A stretch of 16,404 nt of DNA, from contig UQRR01000046.1 in the NCBI GenBank assembly GCA_900543455.1, forward strand, positions 1 to 16,404, read 5' to 3'. Origin of the DNA: an uncultured Dialister sp. (GTDB lineage: Bacteria; Bacillota; Negativicutes; Veillonellales; Dialisteraceae). This document shows, piece by piece, positions 8,180 to 13,982 of the stretch (position 1 is its first letter; each line of letters begins with the position of its first letter). The position numbers and the translations under genes are program-made. The notes beneath the pieces were generated by a model that worked only from the letters and a program-made list of their open reading frames with translations, was not told where the DNA came from and searched no databases.

Positions 8180-8599
8180 ATGGCTGATACCCTTACTCAC
8201 TCCATGCACGTGGAAGTCATCAGTCCAGATGGTCCGATCTTTAGTGAAGACAATGTGGACATGGTGGTGGCCCGCGCAGAAGACGGCGAATTCGCTGTCT
8301 TGAAAAACCATCTGCCTCTGGCAGCCGCTTTGGAAATGTGCGTCGTACGCATTAAAAAAGCAGCTGAAGAACAGAAGGTCGCTGTATTCGGCGGTTTCCT
8401 GGAAAACTCCAAGAACAACGTAAACATCGTGGCTCCGCTGGCTGAGCTGGCTGAAACCATCGATGTAGCGCGCGCCCAGGCAGCGAAAAAGCGTGCAGAA
8501 GACAGACTGGCTTCTCACAGCGCAGACATCGATATGGATCGCGCAAGACTCGCTCTCATGCGTGCACTGACACGCCTCAAAGCGACTGGAACGATCTGA
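8180..8599 (+). CDS. atpC: F0F1 ATP synthase subunit epsilon
   Basis: Epsilon subunit at the foot of the gamma shaft, 139 residues: N-terminal beta sandwich (about 1-92, with MHVEVISPDGPIFSEDNVDMVVARAEDGEFAVLKNH-type start) and a C-terminal two-helix domain (about 95-139) that can inhibit ATP hydrolysis by extending into F1. The ribosome site AAAGGGGA lies inside the end of atpD. Last gene of the operon, followed by a strong terminator. Confidence 0.97.
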   Translation: MADTLTHSMHVEVISPDGPIFSEDNVDMVVARAEDGEFAVLKNHLPLAAALEMCVVRIKKAAEEQKVAVFGGFLENSKNNVNIVAPLAELAETIDVARAQAAKKRAEDRLASHSADIDMDRARLALMRALTRLKATGTI

Positions 8600-8611
8600 T
8601 ATGGATACTAT

Positions 8612-8640
8612 AAAAACCGCAGCTTCGGCTGCGGTTTTTT
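8612..8640 (+). terminator. Rho-independent terminator of the atp operon
   Basis: Stem AAAAACCGCAGC / GCTGCGGTTTTT with a TTCG tetraloop, ending in a T run, 12 nt after the atpC stop. The A run on the other side makes it potentially bidirectional. Confidence 0.95.
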
Positions 8641-8668
8641 GTTGCGCTTTTTCAGTCAATGTTTCTAC

Positions 8669-8790
8669 ACGATATGGGTAGGCCCTTGGAGAAGGGCCGC
8701 GCCAAAGGCGCAGGATAGACCTGCTCCGAAGGAGCAGCCATCTACTTAGCGGTAAGCACGCTAGTCGCGCTAAGGGTATTCCCATATCGT
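8669..8790. repeat. Predicted cloverleaf of four hairpins closed by an outer stem
   Basis: ACGATATGGG (8669-8678) is exactly complementary to CCCATATCGT (8781-8790). Between them lie four successive hairpins: GGCCCTT-GGAG-AAGGGCC (8681-8698), GCGCC-AAA-GGCGC (8699-8711), CTGCTCC-GAA-GGAGCAG (8721-8737) and CTTAGCG...CGCTAAG (8745-8774). This is a structured repeat or non-autonomous element rather than a gene. It starts 29 nt after the atp terminator. Confidence 0.6.
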
Positions 8791-8978
8791 CATCTCGAGC
8801 GAAGTCGAGAGATCTCTACAGTAGAACGATAAACGACGAGTACGAGAAAGCGGAAAAACAGAGGAACAAAACATCGGTTTTCTTTGGCGCACTCCTGCGG
8901 ATGACCGCAGTGCAATGGAGATTTCTCGACTGCGCTCGAAATGACGATACGGGAAAACCGCTATCAAAACACGCGGGA
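8774..8978. repeat. Inverted pair of the TCGACTNCGCTCGAAATGACGAT element
   Basis: The left arm (8774-8818) is the reverse complement, with a few mismatches, of the right arm (8916-8960): AGATTTCTCGACTGCGCTCG and AAATGACGATACGGGAAAAC on the right, GAGCGAAGTCGAGAGATCTC on the left. About 97 bp lie between the arms and show no gene. The right arm continues into CGCTATCAAAACACGCGG, as in the copy at window position 1. It could be a MITE-like element or two independent insertions of a dispersed repeat. Confidence 0.6.
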
Positions 8979-8995
8979 ATCTTTGTCATCGGTAT

Positions 8996-9019
8996 TAGTC
9001 TCCTGGTCTCTTGGTCTCC
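8996..9019 (+). repeat. Three-unit octamer tandem repeat
   Basis: TAGTCTCC, TGGTCTCT, TGGTCTCC follow each other without gaps. It lies next to the dispersed element at 8916-8978, the same neighbourhood relation seen for the heptamer arrays at 14701 and 16244. Confidence 0.5.
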
Positions 9020-9056
9020 TCATCCCACTTTTCCTTCCCCGAGAATCGGTTGTATA

Positions 9057-9065
9057 TGTTATAAT
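9057..9065 (+). promoter_or_regulatory. Extended -10 promoter before the nitroreductase gene
   Basis: TGTTATAAT, a perfect extended -10, lies 83 nt before the start codon at 9148. No convincing -35. The rest of 8641-9147 holds the repeats listed separately and no gene. Confidence 0.55.
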
Positions 9066-9147
9066 AAAGGTAACAAATGCAGTCACACTGCCACGTACTA
9101 ACAATAACACGCCGGGACCACCGGACAATTTGCAAGGAGGAGAGACC

Positions 9148-9669
9148 ATGGACGAAATTTTCAATCGCGGTACCTGCCGGTACTTCAAAGAACTGACCCC
9201 TGTGCCGGACGAACAGCTGCTGACACTCGTCAAGGCGGGCATGCAGGCGAGAGCCGTCGGGAATCAGAAGTCCCGCGACTTCATCATCGTCACTCGTGAA
9301 GATCTGGTGAAAGCCATTTCTCATAACAGCATCATCGCCGGCCCGGCGCGCAAGGCGTCCGCCGCGATCGTCATCGTCGGCAAGAAGGATGGCATCAGCT
9401 TCCCGGAAGAATGGACCTTCGACTGTGCGGCGGCTGCGCAGAACATCCTGATCGAAGCCGAGCATCTTGGCCTCTCTACCCTGTGGATGCAGGTGTATCC
9501 GTATCAGGACAGAAAGATCCATCTGTGCCATATCTTAGACATCTCGACGGATGAGGATCCCTTCTGCATCATCGCCGTCGGCTATGCAGACCGTCGTCCG
9601 GTGAGACTGAATCGCTACGATGAAAATGCTGTCTCCTATGATCTGTATGGGAATCATAAGAAGAAATAA
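9148..9669 (+). CDS. Small nitroreductase-family flavoprotein
   Basis: A 173-residue protein of the FMN-dependent nitroreductase superfamily, which reduces nitro compounds, quinones or flavins with NAD(P)H; the substrate cannot be told. N-terminal FMN-phosphate arginine motif RGTCRYFK (7-14) with PVPDEQLLTLVKAGMQA (18-34), GNQKSRDFIIV (38-48), and the helix CAAAAQNILIEAEHLGLSTLWMQV (about 92-116), all typical of the family; IIAVGYAD closes the core. It is at the short end of the family. ATG 9148 was chosen for its AAGGAGGAG site; the open frame extends upstream to 8941 but only across repeats and the promoter. It stands alone between a promoter and a terminator. Confidence 0.88.
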   Translation: MDEIFNRGTCRYFKELTPVPDEQLLTLVKAGMQARAVGNQKSRDFIIVTREDLVKAISHNSIIAGPARKASAAIVIVGKKDGISFPEEWTFDCAAAAQNILIEAEHLGLSTLWMQVYPYQDRKIHLCHILDISTDEDPFCIIAVGYADRRPVRLNRYDENAVSYDLYGNHKKK

Positions 9670-9683
9670 AGAAATAAAAACGG

Positions 9684-9712
9684 AAGCCATGCGCGAAAGC
9701 GCATGGCTTTTT
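9684..9712 (+). terminator. Rho-independent terminator after the nitroreductase gene
   Basis: Stem AAGCCATGCGC / GCGCATGGCTT with GAAA tetraloop, followed by TTT, 14 nt after the stop codon. Confidence 0.93.
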
Positions 9713-9729
9713 GCGTACCTTGGGGGCTG

Positions 9730-9738
9730 TGATATAAT
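9730..9738 (+). promoter_or_regulatory. Extended -10 promoter, probably for the secreted-protein gene
   Basis: TGATATAAT is a perfect extended -10, with a poor TTGCGT 16 nt upstream. If used, the transcript has a leader of about 265 nt that begins just before a heptamer array and includes two hairpins (9828-9844 and CTGCG-AGTA-CGCAG at 9860-9873). A closer promoter for the gene at 10011 was not recognised. Confidence 0.45.
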
Positions 9739-9751
9739 GAGGCAAGGAGAG

Positions 9752-9800
9752 GGGGGAGTGACTGGTGACTGGTGACTAGGGACTAGGGGCTAGGGATTAG
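9752..9800 (+). repeat. Heptamer array A (TGACTAG type), about 7 units
   Basis: In-register 7-nt units after a G-rich lead unit: TGACTGG (9759), TGACTGG (9766), TGACTAG (9773), GGACTAG (9780), GGGCTAG (9787), GGATTAG (9794). It lies in the presumed 5' leader of the gene at 10011. Confidence 0.8.
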
Positions 9801-9827
9801 GATTCTGCATTTTCTGTATCATTACCT

Positions 9828-9861
9828 CCTTCCCCTCGGGAAGGGGGCTGGGGGATAGGGC
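9828..9861 (+). repeat. Dispersed CCTTCCC palindromic repeat, copy 1
   Basis: Hairpin CCTTCCC-CTC-GGGAAGG (9828-9844) followed by a G-rich tail ending GGGGGATAGGGC. The same order, inverted, is at 10908-10950, where the palindrome is perfect. The remaining 9862-10010 leader shows only one small hairpin and the GGAGGT ribosome site at 9999-10004. Confidence 0.55.
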
Positions 9862-10010
9862 TGCGAGTACGCAGGTAGTTGGTCAGTATATAGGAGGCTG
9901 ACTACGGGATGCGTAAAATGACATTACGATCAGTGTTTCCCTGGACGGTATAGCCCGCGTAAATTCGGAGTGTTTCCTTAGACCCTTATCAATTTCTCGG
10001 AGGTAATCTA

Positions 10011-10718
10011 ATGAACTACAAATATATAGCGGCAGCGGCGCTGTGCGCTGCTGCTTTTACGGCAATGCCGGCCAGTGCAGACTATACGAGCTGGCAGGAT
10101 CCGAACTATGATTTTTCAAAAATCCAGCGCATTTATGTGGGGCGCGTGGATACGAGTGATGTCGCCTTGAGCCGTGCGAGACAGAAGAGCTTGGAAGCGA
10201 CATTTGGCAGCCGCATGAATAAAGTGAAATATCCGAAGGATGTCCTTGTGACGATCGAAGCGCCGACTGCATCGAAGACACTGCCCGCATCTCGTCTTCC
10301 GAAAGCGTCGGCCGAAAGTGGGATAGAGGAAGCGGATGATTTCCTCGAAGCGGCCAAAGCGGCGAATGCCCAGGTGTACATCCTGCCGCGCCTCACCCGC
10401 TGGCAGGTGGAGAGCTACATCGAGCCGGCGCATGTGGAGTGGAAGTCCGTCCAGGTGCGAGACTCCTATCGGGACAAAGATGGGAACTGGCATGATTTCT
10501 ACCGCACTGAGACGTATCCAGACTACATCCCGGATCGCGAAATCCCCTATGCGACCGTGACGATGACCTTCGAATGGTATGACGCACAAAGTGGAAATCT
10601 GATCGCTTCGAGCGAGGATGACCGCACGCGCAATGCGGAGGATAATCCGAAGGGGATGTATGAGCGCATCGTCGACCGCTTTGCGAAGGATTTGAAGAAG
10701 AAAGTGACTAGTGGCTAG
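10011..10718 (+). CDS. Secreted protein of unknown function
   Basis: I do not recognise a named family. The 235-residue protein has a clear Sec signal peptide: NYKYI, a hydrophobic Ala-rich core (6-18) and a likely cut after ASA (21-23), giving mature DYTSWQDPNYDFSKIQRIYVG. No lipobox cysteine follows, so it should be released to the periplasm or outside rather than lipidated. The mature part starts with the YDFSKIQRIYVG strand often seen in DUF4136- or CsgG-like envelope proteins, has a mid region with VYILPRLTRW, a charged RDSYRDKDGNWHDFYRTETYPDY segment, and a C-terminal MTFEWYDAQSGNLIASSEDDR strand pair; this resemblance is a guess. Start set by GGAGGT. The last codons and the TAG stop lie within a heptamer array. 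Confidence 0.85.
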   Translation: MNYKYIAAAALCAAAFTAMPASADYTSWQDPNYDFSKIQRIYVGRVDTSDVALSRARQKSLEATFGSRMNKVKYPKDVLVTIEAPTASKTLPASRLPKASAESGIEEADDFLEAAKAANAQVYILPRLTRWQVESYIEPAHVEWKSVQVRDSYRDKDGNWHDFYRTETYPDYIPDREIPYATVTMTFEWYDAQSGNLIASSEDDRTRNAEDNPKGMYERIVDRFAKDLKKKVTSG

Positions 10719-10767
10719 GGATTAGGAATCGGGTTCAGGGTTCAGGTTATCGGGTTCAAGGTTGTGG
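10705..10767 (+). repeat. Heptamer array B, nine units, overlapping the end of the secreted-protein gene
   Basis: Units in unbroken register: TGACTAG (10705), TGGCTAG (10712), GGATTAG (10719), GAATCGG (10726), GTTCAGG (10733), GTTCAGG (10740), TTATCGG (10747), GTTCAAG (10754), GTTGTGG (10761). The gene's stop TAG (10716-10718) is the end of unit 2, and units 1-2 encode its last residues. Confidence 0.8.
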
Positions 10768-10799
10768 TGCGGCGCATCATCATGTGGAAGCGCCGCACC
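10766..10799 (+). repeat. Hairpin of the GCGGCGC...GCGCCGC dispersed element
   Basis: Perfect 10-bp stem GGTGCGGCGC / GCGCCGCACC with a 14-nt loop, directly joined to array B. The reverse complement matches the 50-79 region of the window. There is no T run, so it is not a standard terminator, although it could slow RNA polymerase or protect the mRNA 3' end. From 10800 to 10907 I see nothing else. Confidence 0.65.
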
Positions 10800-10907
10800 T
10801 CTTAGCTTTCTCCGCATGGGGAAGAGGGAGCGTGCCAGCGGCGTTCGGTTGGTGGCGTAAATTGCCTGCTTGAAACGCATTCCCCCACTTCCTTTCATAC
10901 CGCCTGT

Positions 10908-10950
10908 GCCCTATCCGCCCCTTCGGGGTACCTTCCCCTCGAGGGGAAGG
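10908..10950 (-). repeat. Dispersed CCTTCCC palindromic repeat, copy 2 (inverted)
   Basis: CCTTCCCCTCGAGGGGAAGG (10931-10950) is a perfect 20-bp palindrome. Read on the minus strand it continues through GGGGCGGATAGGGC, matching copy 1 at 9828-9861. A further hairpin GCGGC-GAA-GCCGC follows at 10964-10976. Confidence 0.6.
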
Positions 10951-10971
10951 CTATTCCTATCAAGCGGCGAA

Positions 10972-11070
10972 GCCGCCACCTTCATTCCTCATTTCTAATT
11001 TCTCATGCAAGCGAGGCTTTCGCGTGCAGTCAAAGGGCGATACGCCCCAGAGGCTGACCCCTACCCCCTA
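10972..11070 (+). repeat. About 100-nt dispersed element with embedded heptamers, copy 2 (upstream of the flavin reductase gene)
   Basis: Same order as at 70-173: GCCGCCACC, heptamers ATTCCTC (10984), ATTTCTA (10991), ATTTCTC (10998), then GCAAGCGAGGCTTT, hairpin GGGCG-ATA-CGCCC (11035-11047, perfect here) and GGCTGACCCC. It ends 27 nt before the start codon at 11097. No other promoter was recognised in front of that gene. Confidence 0.6.
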
Positions 11071-11096
11071 TTCCCTCATTTTTCAAGGAGAACATC

Positions 11097-11663
11097 ATGA
11101 AAACAAATATGAAACCTGCATCTATTCTGTATCCCCAGCCCGTGCTGGTGATTGCGTCCTATGATAAGGAAGGCCACGCAGATGCCATGGTGGCGGCGTG
11201 GGGAGGGATCTATGATACGAACCAGATCGGTTTTATGCTGGACCATCGTCATCAGACGACGGAGAATATCCGAGAGGCGGACGCTTTCACGGTGAGTGTG
11301 GCGACGGTTTCCACGATGGCAGAGTCAGATTATTTGGGCTGCGTGAGCGAGAAGGCGGCCGCAGGGAAGATCGGGCATGTGGGCTTCCACGCTGTGAAGA
11401 GCGCGCATGTGGAAGCGCCGGTCATTACAGAGTACCCGCTGACTTTTGAATGCAAAGTGTCCAAGGTGACACAGGTGGGCGAAGATTTCCACTTCGTGGG
11501 CGATATCGTGAATATCCTCGCTGATGACGCCATCCTGACGGAGGGGAAGATCGATCCCATGAAGCTGGCGCCGATCACCTTTGATGCGGTGCATGGCAAG
11601 TACCTGCCGCTCGGAGAAGCGGTCGGGAAGGCTTGGGGTGAAGGACGGAAGTTTAGTGACTAG
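11097..11663 (+). CDS. Flavin reductase-like (FMN-binding split-barrel) protein
   Basis: A 188-residue protein of the flavin reductase / flavoredoxin family, which binds FMN in a split beta barrel and moves electrons between NAD(P)H, flavin or other redox partners; the partner is unknown. Typical features are the N-terminal PASILYPQPVLVIASYDKEGHADAMVAAWGG-type region (7-37), the D49-HRHQTTENI stretch and F63-TVSVAT, the AESDYLGCVSEK segment (about 74-86) and C-terminal DAVHGKYLPLGEAVGKAW. The start has AAGGAG (11085-11090) at good spacing. The last codons (Ser-Asp) and the TAG stop come from heptamer array C. Confidence 0.9.
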   Translation: MKTNMKPASILYPQPVLVIASYDKEGHADAMVAAWGGIYDTNQIGFMLDHRHQTTENIREADAFTVSVATVSTMAESDYLGCVSEKAAAGKIGHVGFHAVKSAHVEAPVITEYPLTFECKVSKVTQVGEDFHFVGDIVNILADDAILTEGKIDPMKLAPITFDAVHGKYLPLGEAVGKAWGEGRKFSD

Positions 11664-11674
11664 TGACTAGTGAC
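11654..11674 (+). repeat. Heptamer array C, three exact TAGTGAC units at a stop codon
   Basis: TAGTGAC occurs three times without change (11654, 11661, 11668). The stop codon of the flavin reductase gene is the TAG of unit 2 (11661-11663). A truncated GCGGCGCTTTCAT copy of the dispersed element follows at 11722-11734. Confidence 0.85.
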
Positions 11675-11802
11675 CCAATGCCAGTGATGGACAGCACTCG
11701 TTCTATAGTCTGCGGCGCTTTCATCATCCTTTTCCTTCCATGGCTCATGGGGGTGAACCATTTCTTCAATAAAAAATTCTACTATAAATGAACTTTTTAG
11801 CA

Positions 11803-11846
11803 AAATCCAGAAAAGTTTCGATTATAATCGAAACTTTTCTGGATTT
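11803..11846. promoter_or_regulatory. Perfect 44-bp palindrome upstream of the DUF4143 ATPase gene
   Basis: Half-site AAATCCAGAAAAGTTTCGAT plus TA is followed by its exact reverse complement; all 22 base pairs match, centre between 11824 and 11825. The centre reads GATTATAATC, so a TATAAT lies on each strand. TTCGATTATAAT (11817-11828) is repeated at 11857-11868, where it forms the probable -10. It could be an operator, a cruciform site or the trace of a mobile element. It is far more AT-rich than its surroundings. Confidence 0.85.
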
Positions 11847-11862
11847 CATCGTTTTATTCGAT

Positions 11863-11868
11863 TATAAT
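11863..11868 (+). promoter_or_regulatory. Probable -10 of the DUF4143 ATPase gene
   Basis: TATAAT 20 nt before the chosen start codon. It is not extended by TG, unlike the other promoters here. Its -35 region (about 11840-11845) falls within the right arm of the palindrome, so a protein bound there would block transcription. Confidence 0.5.
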
Positions 11869-11887
11869 GAGAGAAAGAGGTGAGACG

Positions 11888-13102
11888 ATGATAAAAAGAG
11901 AGTTGTACATGAAGCGCATTCGGCCATTCATCGGACGAGAAATCATAAAAGTGCTGACGGGCATCCGCCGTTCAGGAAAGTCTGTCATGCTCTCGCTCAT
12001 TCAGGAAGAACTCAGAAAGCAGGGGGTCTCTGATGAGCAGATGATTTCCTTTAATTTTGAACAACTGGTGAATCGCACATATTGCAATGCGCTGGCACTG
12101 CATGAAGAAATCAGTCGACGGGCGAGGGGAAAAACCGGCAAACTTTATTTTTTCTTCGATGAGATTCAGGAGGTAGAGGATTGGCAGCGATGCATCAATT
12201 CACTCAGACTCGACTTTGATTGTGACATCTATGTGACGGGCTCGAATGCGAAACTGCTGTCTGGCGAGCTGGCGACGTATCTTGCAGGAAGGTATGTGGA
12301 ATTTGTGATGTACCCTTTTTCTTTTGCAGAGTTTATCGCGATGCAGCAGGAAGAGGGGCTGTACCTCTCCGAAGGGAAGGCCTTTCAGGACTATCTGCTG
12401 ACGGGCGGGATGCCATTTCTTTCTCATCTGCCAAAGGAAGAAGATGCGATTTTTCAATATCTGCGAGACGTCTATCACTCGGTCATTCTGAAGGACGTCA
12501 TCGGGCGAAATGCGATCCGTGATGTAGATCTTTTAGAGCGCATCGTTCTTTACCTGATGGCCAATGTGGGGCATCCTTTCAGCGTGAACAGTCTTACGAA
12601 GTATTTCAAAAACGAAAAGCGAAATGCATCGTATGAAACGGTCCTGAACTATGTCAAGGCTTGTGAGAATGCTTTTCTTCTGTATCGAGTCAAACGGGAG
12701 GATCTGGTCGGTAAGAAATCGTTGTCTGTCAATGAAAAACTATACGTGGTGGATCATGGGATCCGACAGGCGGTGTATGGACGGAATCAGCAGGACATCG
12801 ACCAGGTACTCGAAAATATCGTCTGTCTGGAAATGCTGCGCCGCGGTTATGCAGTGACTGTCGGTAAGTATGGTGATAAGGAAATCGACTTCATCGCTGC
12901 GCGCGGAAAAGAAAAACTCTATGTGCAGGTGACATATCTTTTGGCAAGTGAGCAGACAATGGAACGTGAGTTCGGCGTGTTGGAAGAAATCCGGGATAAC
13001 TATCCCAAATATGTAGTTTCTTTGGATGAATTTGATCGTGGTCGCAATGGCATCCGGCATAGAAATATACGCGATTTTCTTTTGGAAAAATCGTGGACAT
13101 GA
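11888..13102 (+). CDS. AAA ATPase with DUF4143-type C-terminal domain
   Basis: A 404-residue ATPase of the COG1373 / DUF4143 group, widespread but of unknown role. Walker A GIRRSGKS is at 25-32, Walker B KLYFFFDEIQEVEDW at about 85-99, sensor region IYVTGSNAKLLSGELATYLAGRYVEFVMYPFSFAEF at about 113-150. A helical/winged-helix part (about 205-290) precedes a nuclease-like fold with GYAVTVGKYGDKEIDFI and KLYVQVTYLL; the QVT in place of ExK suggests no nuclease activity, as is common in the family. ATG 11888 was chosen because AAGAGGTGAG precedes it and the other possible ATG (11867) overlaps the -10 box. It stands alone, with its own palindrome and terminator, so possibly acquired by transfer. 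Confidence 0.92.
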   Translation: MIKRELYMKRIRPFIGREIIKVLTGIRRSGKSVMLSLIQEELRKQGVSDEQMISFNFEQLVNRTYCNALALHEEISRRARGKTGKLYFFFDEIQEVEDWQRCINSLRLDFDCDIYVTGSNAKLLSGELATYLAGRYVEFVMYPFSFAEFIAMQQEEGLYLSEGKAFQDYLLTGGMPFLSHLPKEEDAIFQYLRDVYHSVILKDVIGRNAIRDVDLLERIVLYLMANVGHPFSVNSLTKYFKNEKRNASYETVLNYVKACENAFLLYRVKREDLVGKKSLSVNEKLYVVDHGIRQAVYGRNQQDIDQVLENIVCLEMLRRGYAVTVGKYGDKEIDFIAARGKEKLYVQVTYLLASEQTMEREFGVLEEIRDNYPKYVVSLDEFDRGRNGIRHRNIRDFLLEKSWT

Positions 13103-13138
13103 AAAAAGAGTCTGTCAGCTTTTTGACAGACTCTTTTT
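13103..13138. terminator. Bidirectional terminator between the ATPase gene and lrgB
   Basis: Stem AAAAAGAGTCTGTCA / TGACAGACTCTTTTT with a 6-nt loop, starting right after the ATPase stop. T runs on both strands suit convergent genes. Confidence 0.92.
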
Positions 13139-13160
13139 CTTTCGGCGTGGGGAGGGATCG

Positions 13161-13286
13161 ACGTCAGATATCAGAGTTCAGACATCAGACATCAGGCATC
13201 AGGCATCTGATATCTGACGTCTAACGTCTAATCCTTAGCCACTAATCCCTAATCCCTAGTCACCAGTCCCTAACTACCAGTCACAT
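13161..13286 (-). repeat. Heptamer array D, 18 units, at the lrgB stop
   Basis: Eighteen 7-nt units in one unbroken register. On the plus strand they run ACGTCAG (13161), ATATCAG, AGTTCAG, ACATCAG twice, GCATCAG, GCATCTG, ATATCTG, ACGTCTA twice, then ATCCTTA (13231), GCCACTA, ATCCCTA twice, GTCACCA, GTCCCTA, ACTACCA and GTCACAT (13280). On the minus strand the last part reads TAGGGAT/TGACTAG type, in the sense of lrgB, whose TAG stop is 3 nt away. GACGTCAGATATCAG (13160-13174) pairs exactly with CTGATATCTGACGTC (13207-13221). Confidence 0.88.
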
Positions 13287-13289
13287 CCC

Positions 13290-13982
13290 CTAGAGCAGCA
13301 TTGCGAAGAAGGAGGCGAAGACAACAGTGAAAACGCCGGCAACTACCATGGACAGAGAAGACATGGCACCTTCGATGGGTCCGAGCTCCATGGCTTTTGC
13401 CGTACCCATCGCGTGAGCTGCCGTGCCAAGAGCGATGCCGCGGGCGATGGGATCGGTGATATGAAAGATGCGGCAGAGATATTCGCCGATGATATTTCCG
13501 AGGATTCCGGTCGCGATGATGGCAGCGACGGTGATAGAGACATAGCCACCAAGTTCTTCAGAGAGCCCCATGCCGATGGCCGTGGTGATGGACTTCGGAA
13601 GCAGCGTCACGTAGGAAGCGTGGTCAAAGCCGAAGGCCAGGCAGAGGACGTAGACGGCAAAGAGCCCTGTCACGACGCCGGAAAGGATACCGAGGAAGAT
13701 GGCCTTATAGTTTTTCTTCAAAAGCTTGATCTGTTCATAGAGCGGTACGGCGAGACAGATGGTGGAGGGCGTCAGCAGGTAATTGATATAGGAGGCGCCT
13801 TCGTTATAGTCCTTGTAATCCATGCCGGTCACCTTGAGGAAGCCGATGACCAAGAGGACCGCGATCAGAAGTGGATTGAACAAGGGAAAATGAAATTTCA
13901 AAAAGAGCTTCGAGCCGAGATAAAAGGCGATGAGGCTGATGAAGACCGAGATGTAGGCGGAGTGTGTCAGGAAATCATTCAT
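13290..13982 (-). CDS. lrgB: LrgB/CidB-family membrane protein
   Basis: Partner of LrgA; pairs of this type are thought to control murein hydrolase activity and cell lysis, and plant or bacterial relatives transport glycolate or pyruvate. The 230 residues are the normal length. There are about six membrane segments. The conserved region is LLPKSITTAIGMGLSEELGG (about 126-145), followed by TGILGNIIGE and GIALGTAAHAMGTAKAMELGPIEGAMSSL (about 182-210), which is the family hallmark. The start overlaps the end of lrgA by 8 nt and has AAGGAAGGAG just upstream, so the two are translated together. The stop is TAG next to heptamer array D. Confidence 0.94.
   Translation of the reverse strand: MNDFLTHSAYISVFISLIAFYLGSKLFLKFHFPLFNPLLIAVLLVIGFLKVTGMDYKDYNEGASYINYLLTPSTICLAVPLYEQIKLLKKNYKAIFLGILSGVVTGLFAVYVLCLAFGFDHASYVTLLPKSITTAIGMGLSEELGGYVSITVAAIIATGILGNIIGEYLCRIFHITDPIARGIALGTAAHAMGTAKAMELGPIEGAMSSLSMVVAGVFTVVFASFFAMLL

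Noticed and set aside
6647..8785. 712-aa open frame on the minus strand opposite atpD-atpC
   Set aside because: It runs against two certain genes, crosses the operon terminator, has no ribosome site, and results from the biased codon use of atpD/atpC. The same applies to 4306-5697 (opposite atpA) and 201-1295 (opposite wecB).
10766..10799. Standard terminator for the secreted-protein gene
   Set aside because: The stem is strong but the loop is 14 nt and no T run follows; better explained as part of a dispersed repeat.
13161..13286. CRISPR array
   Set aside because: Units are 7 nt, contiguous and without spacers; no cas genes.
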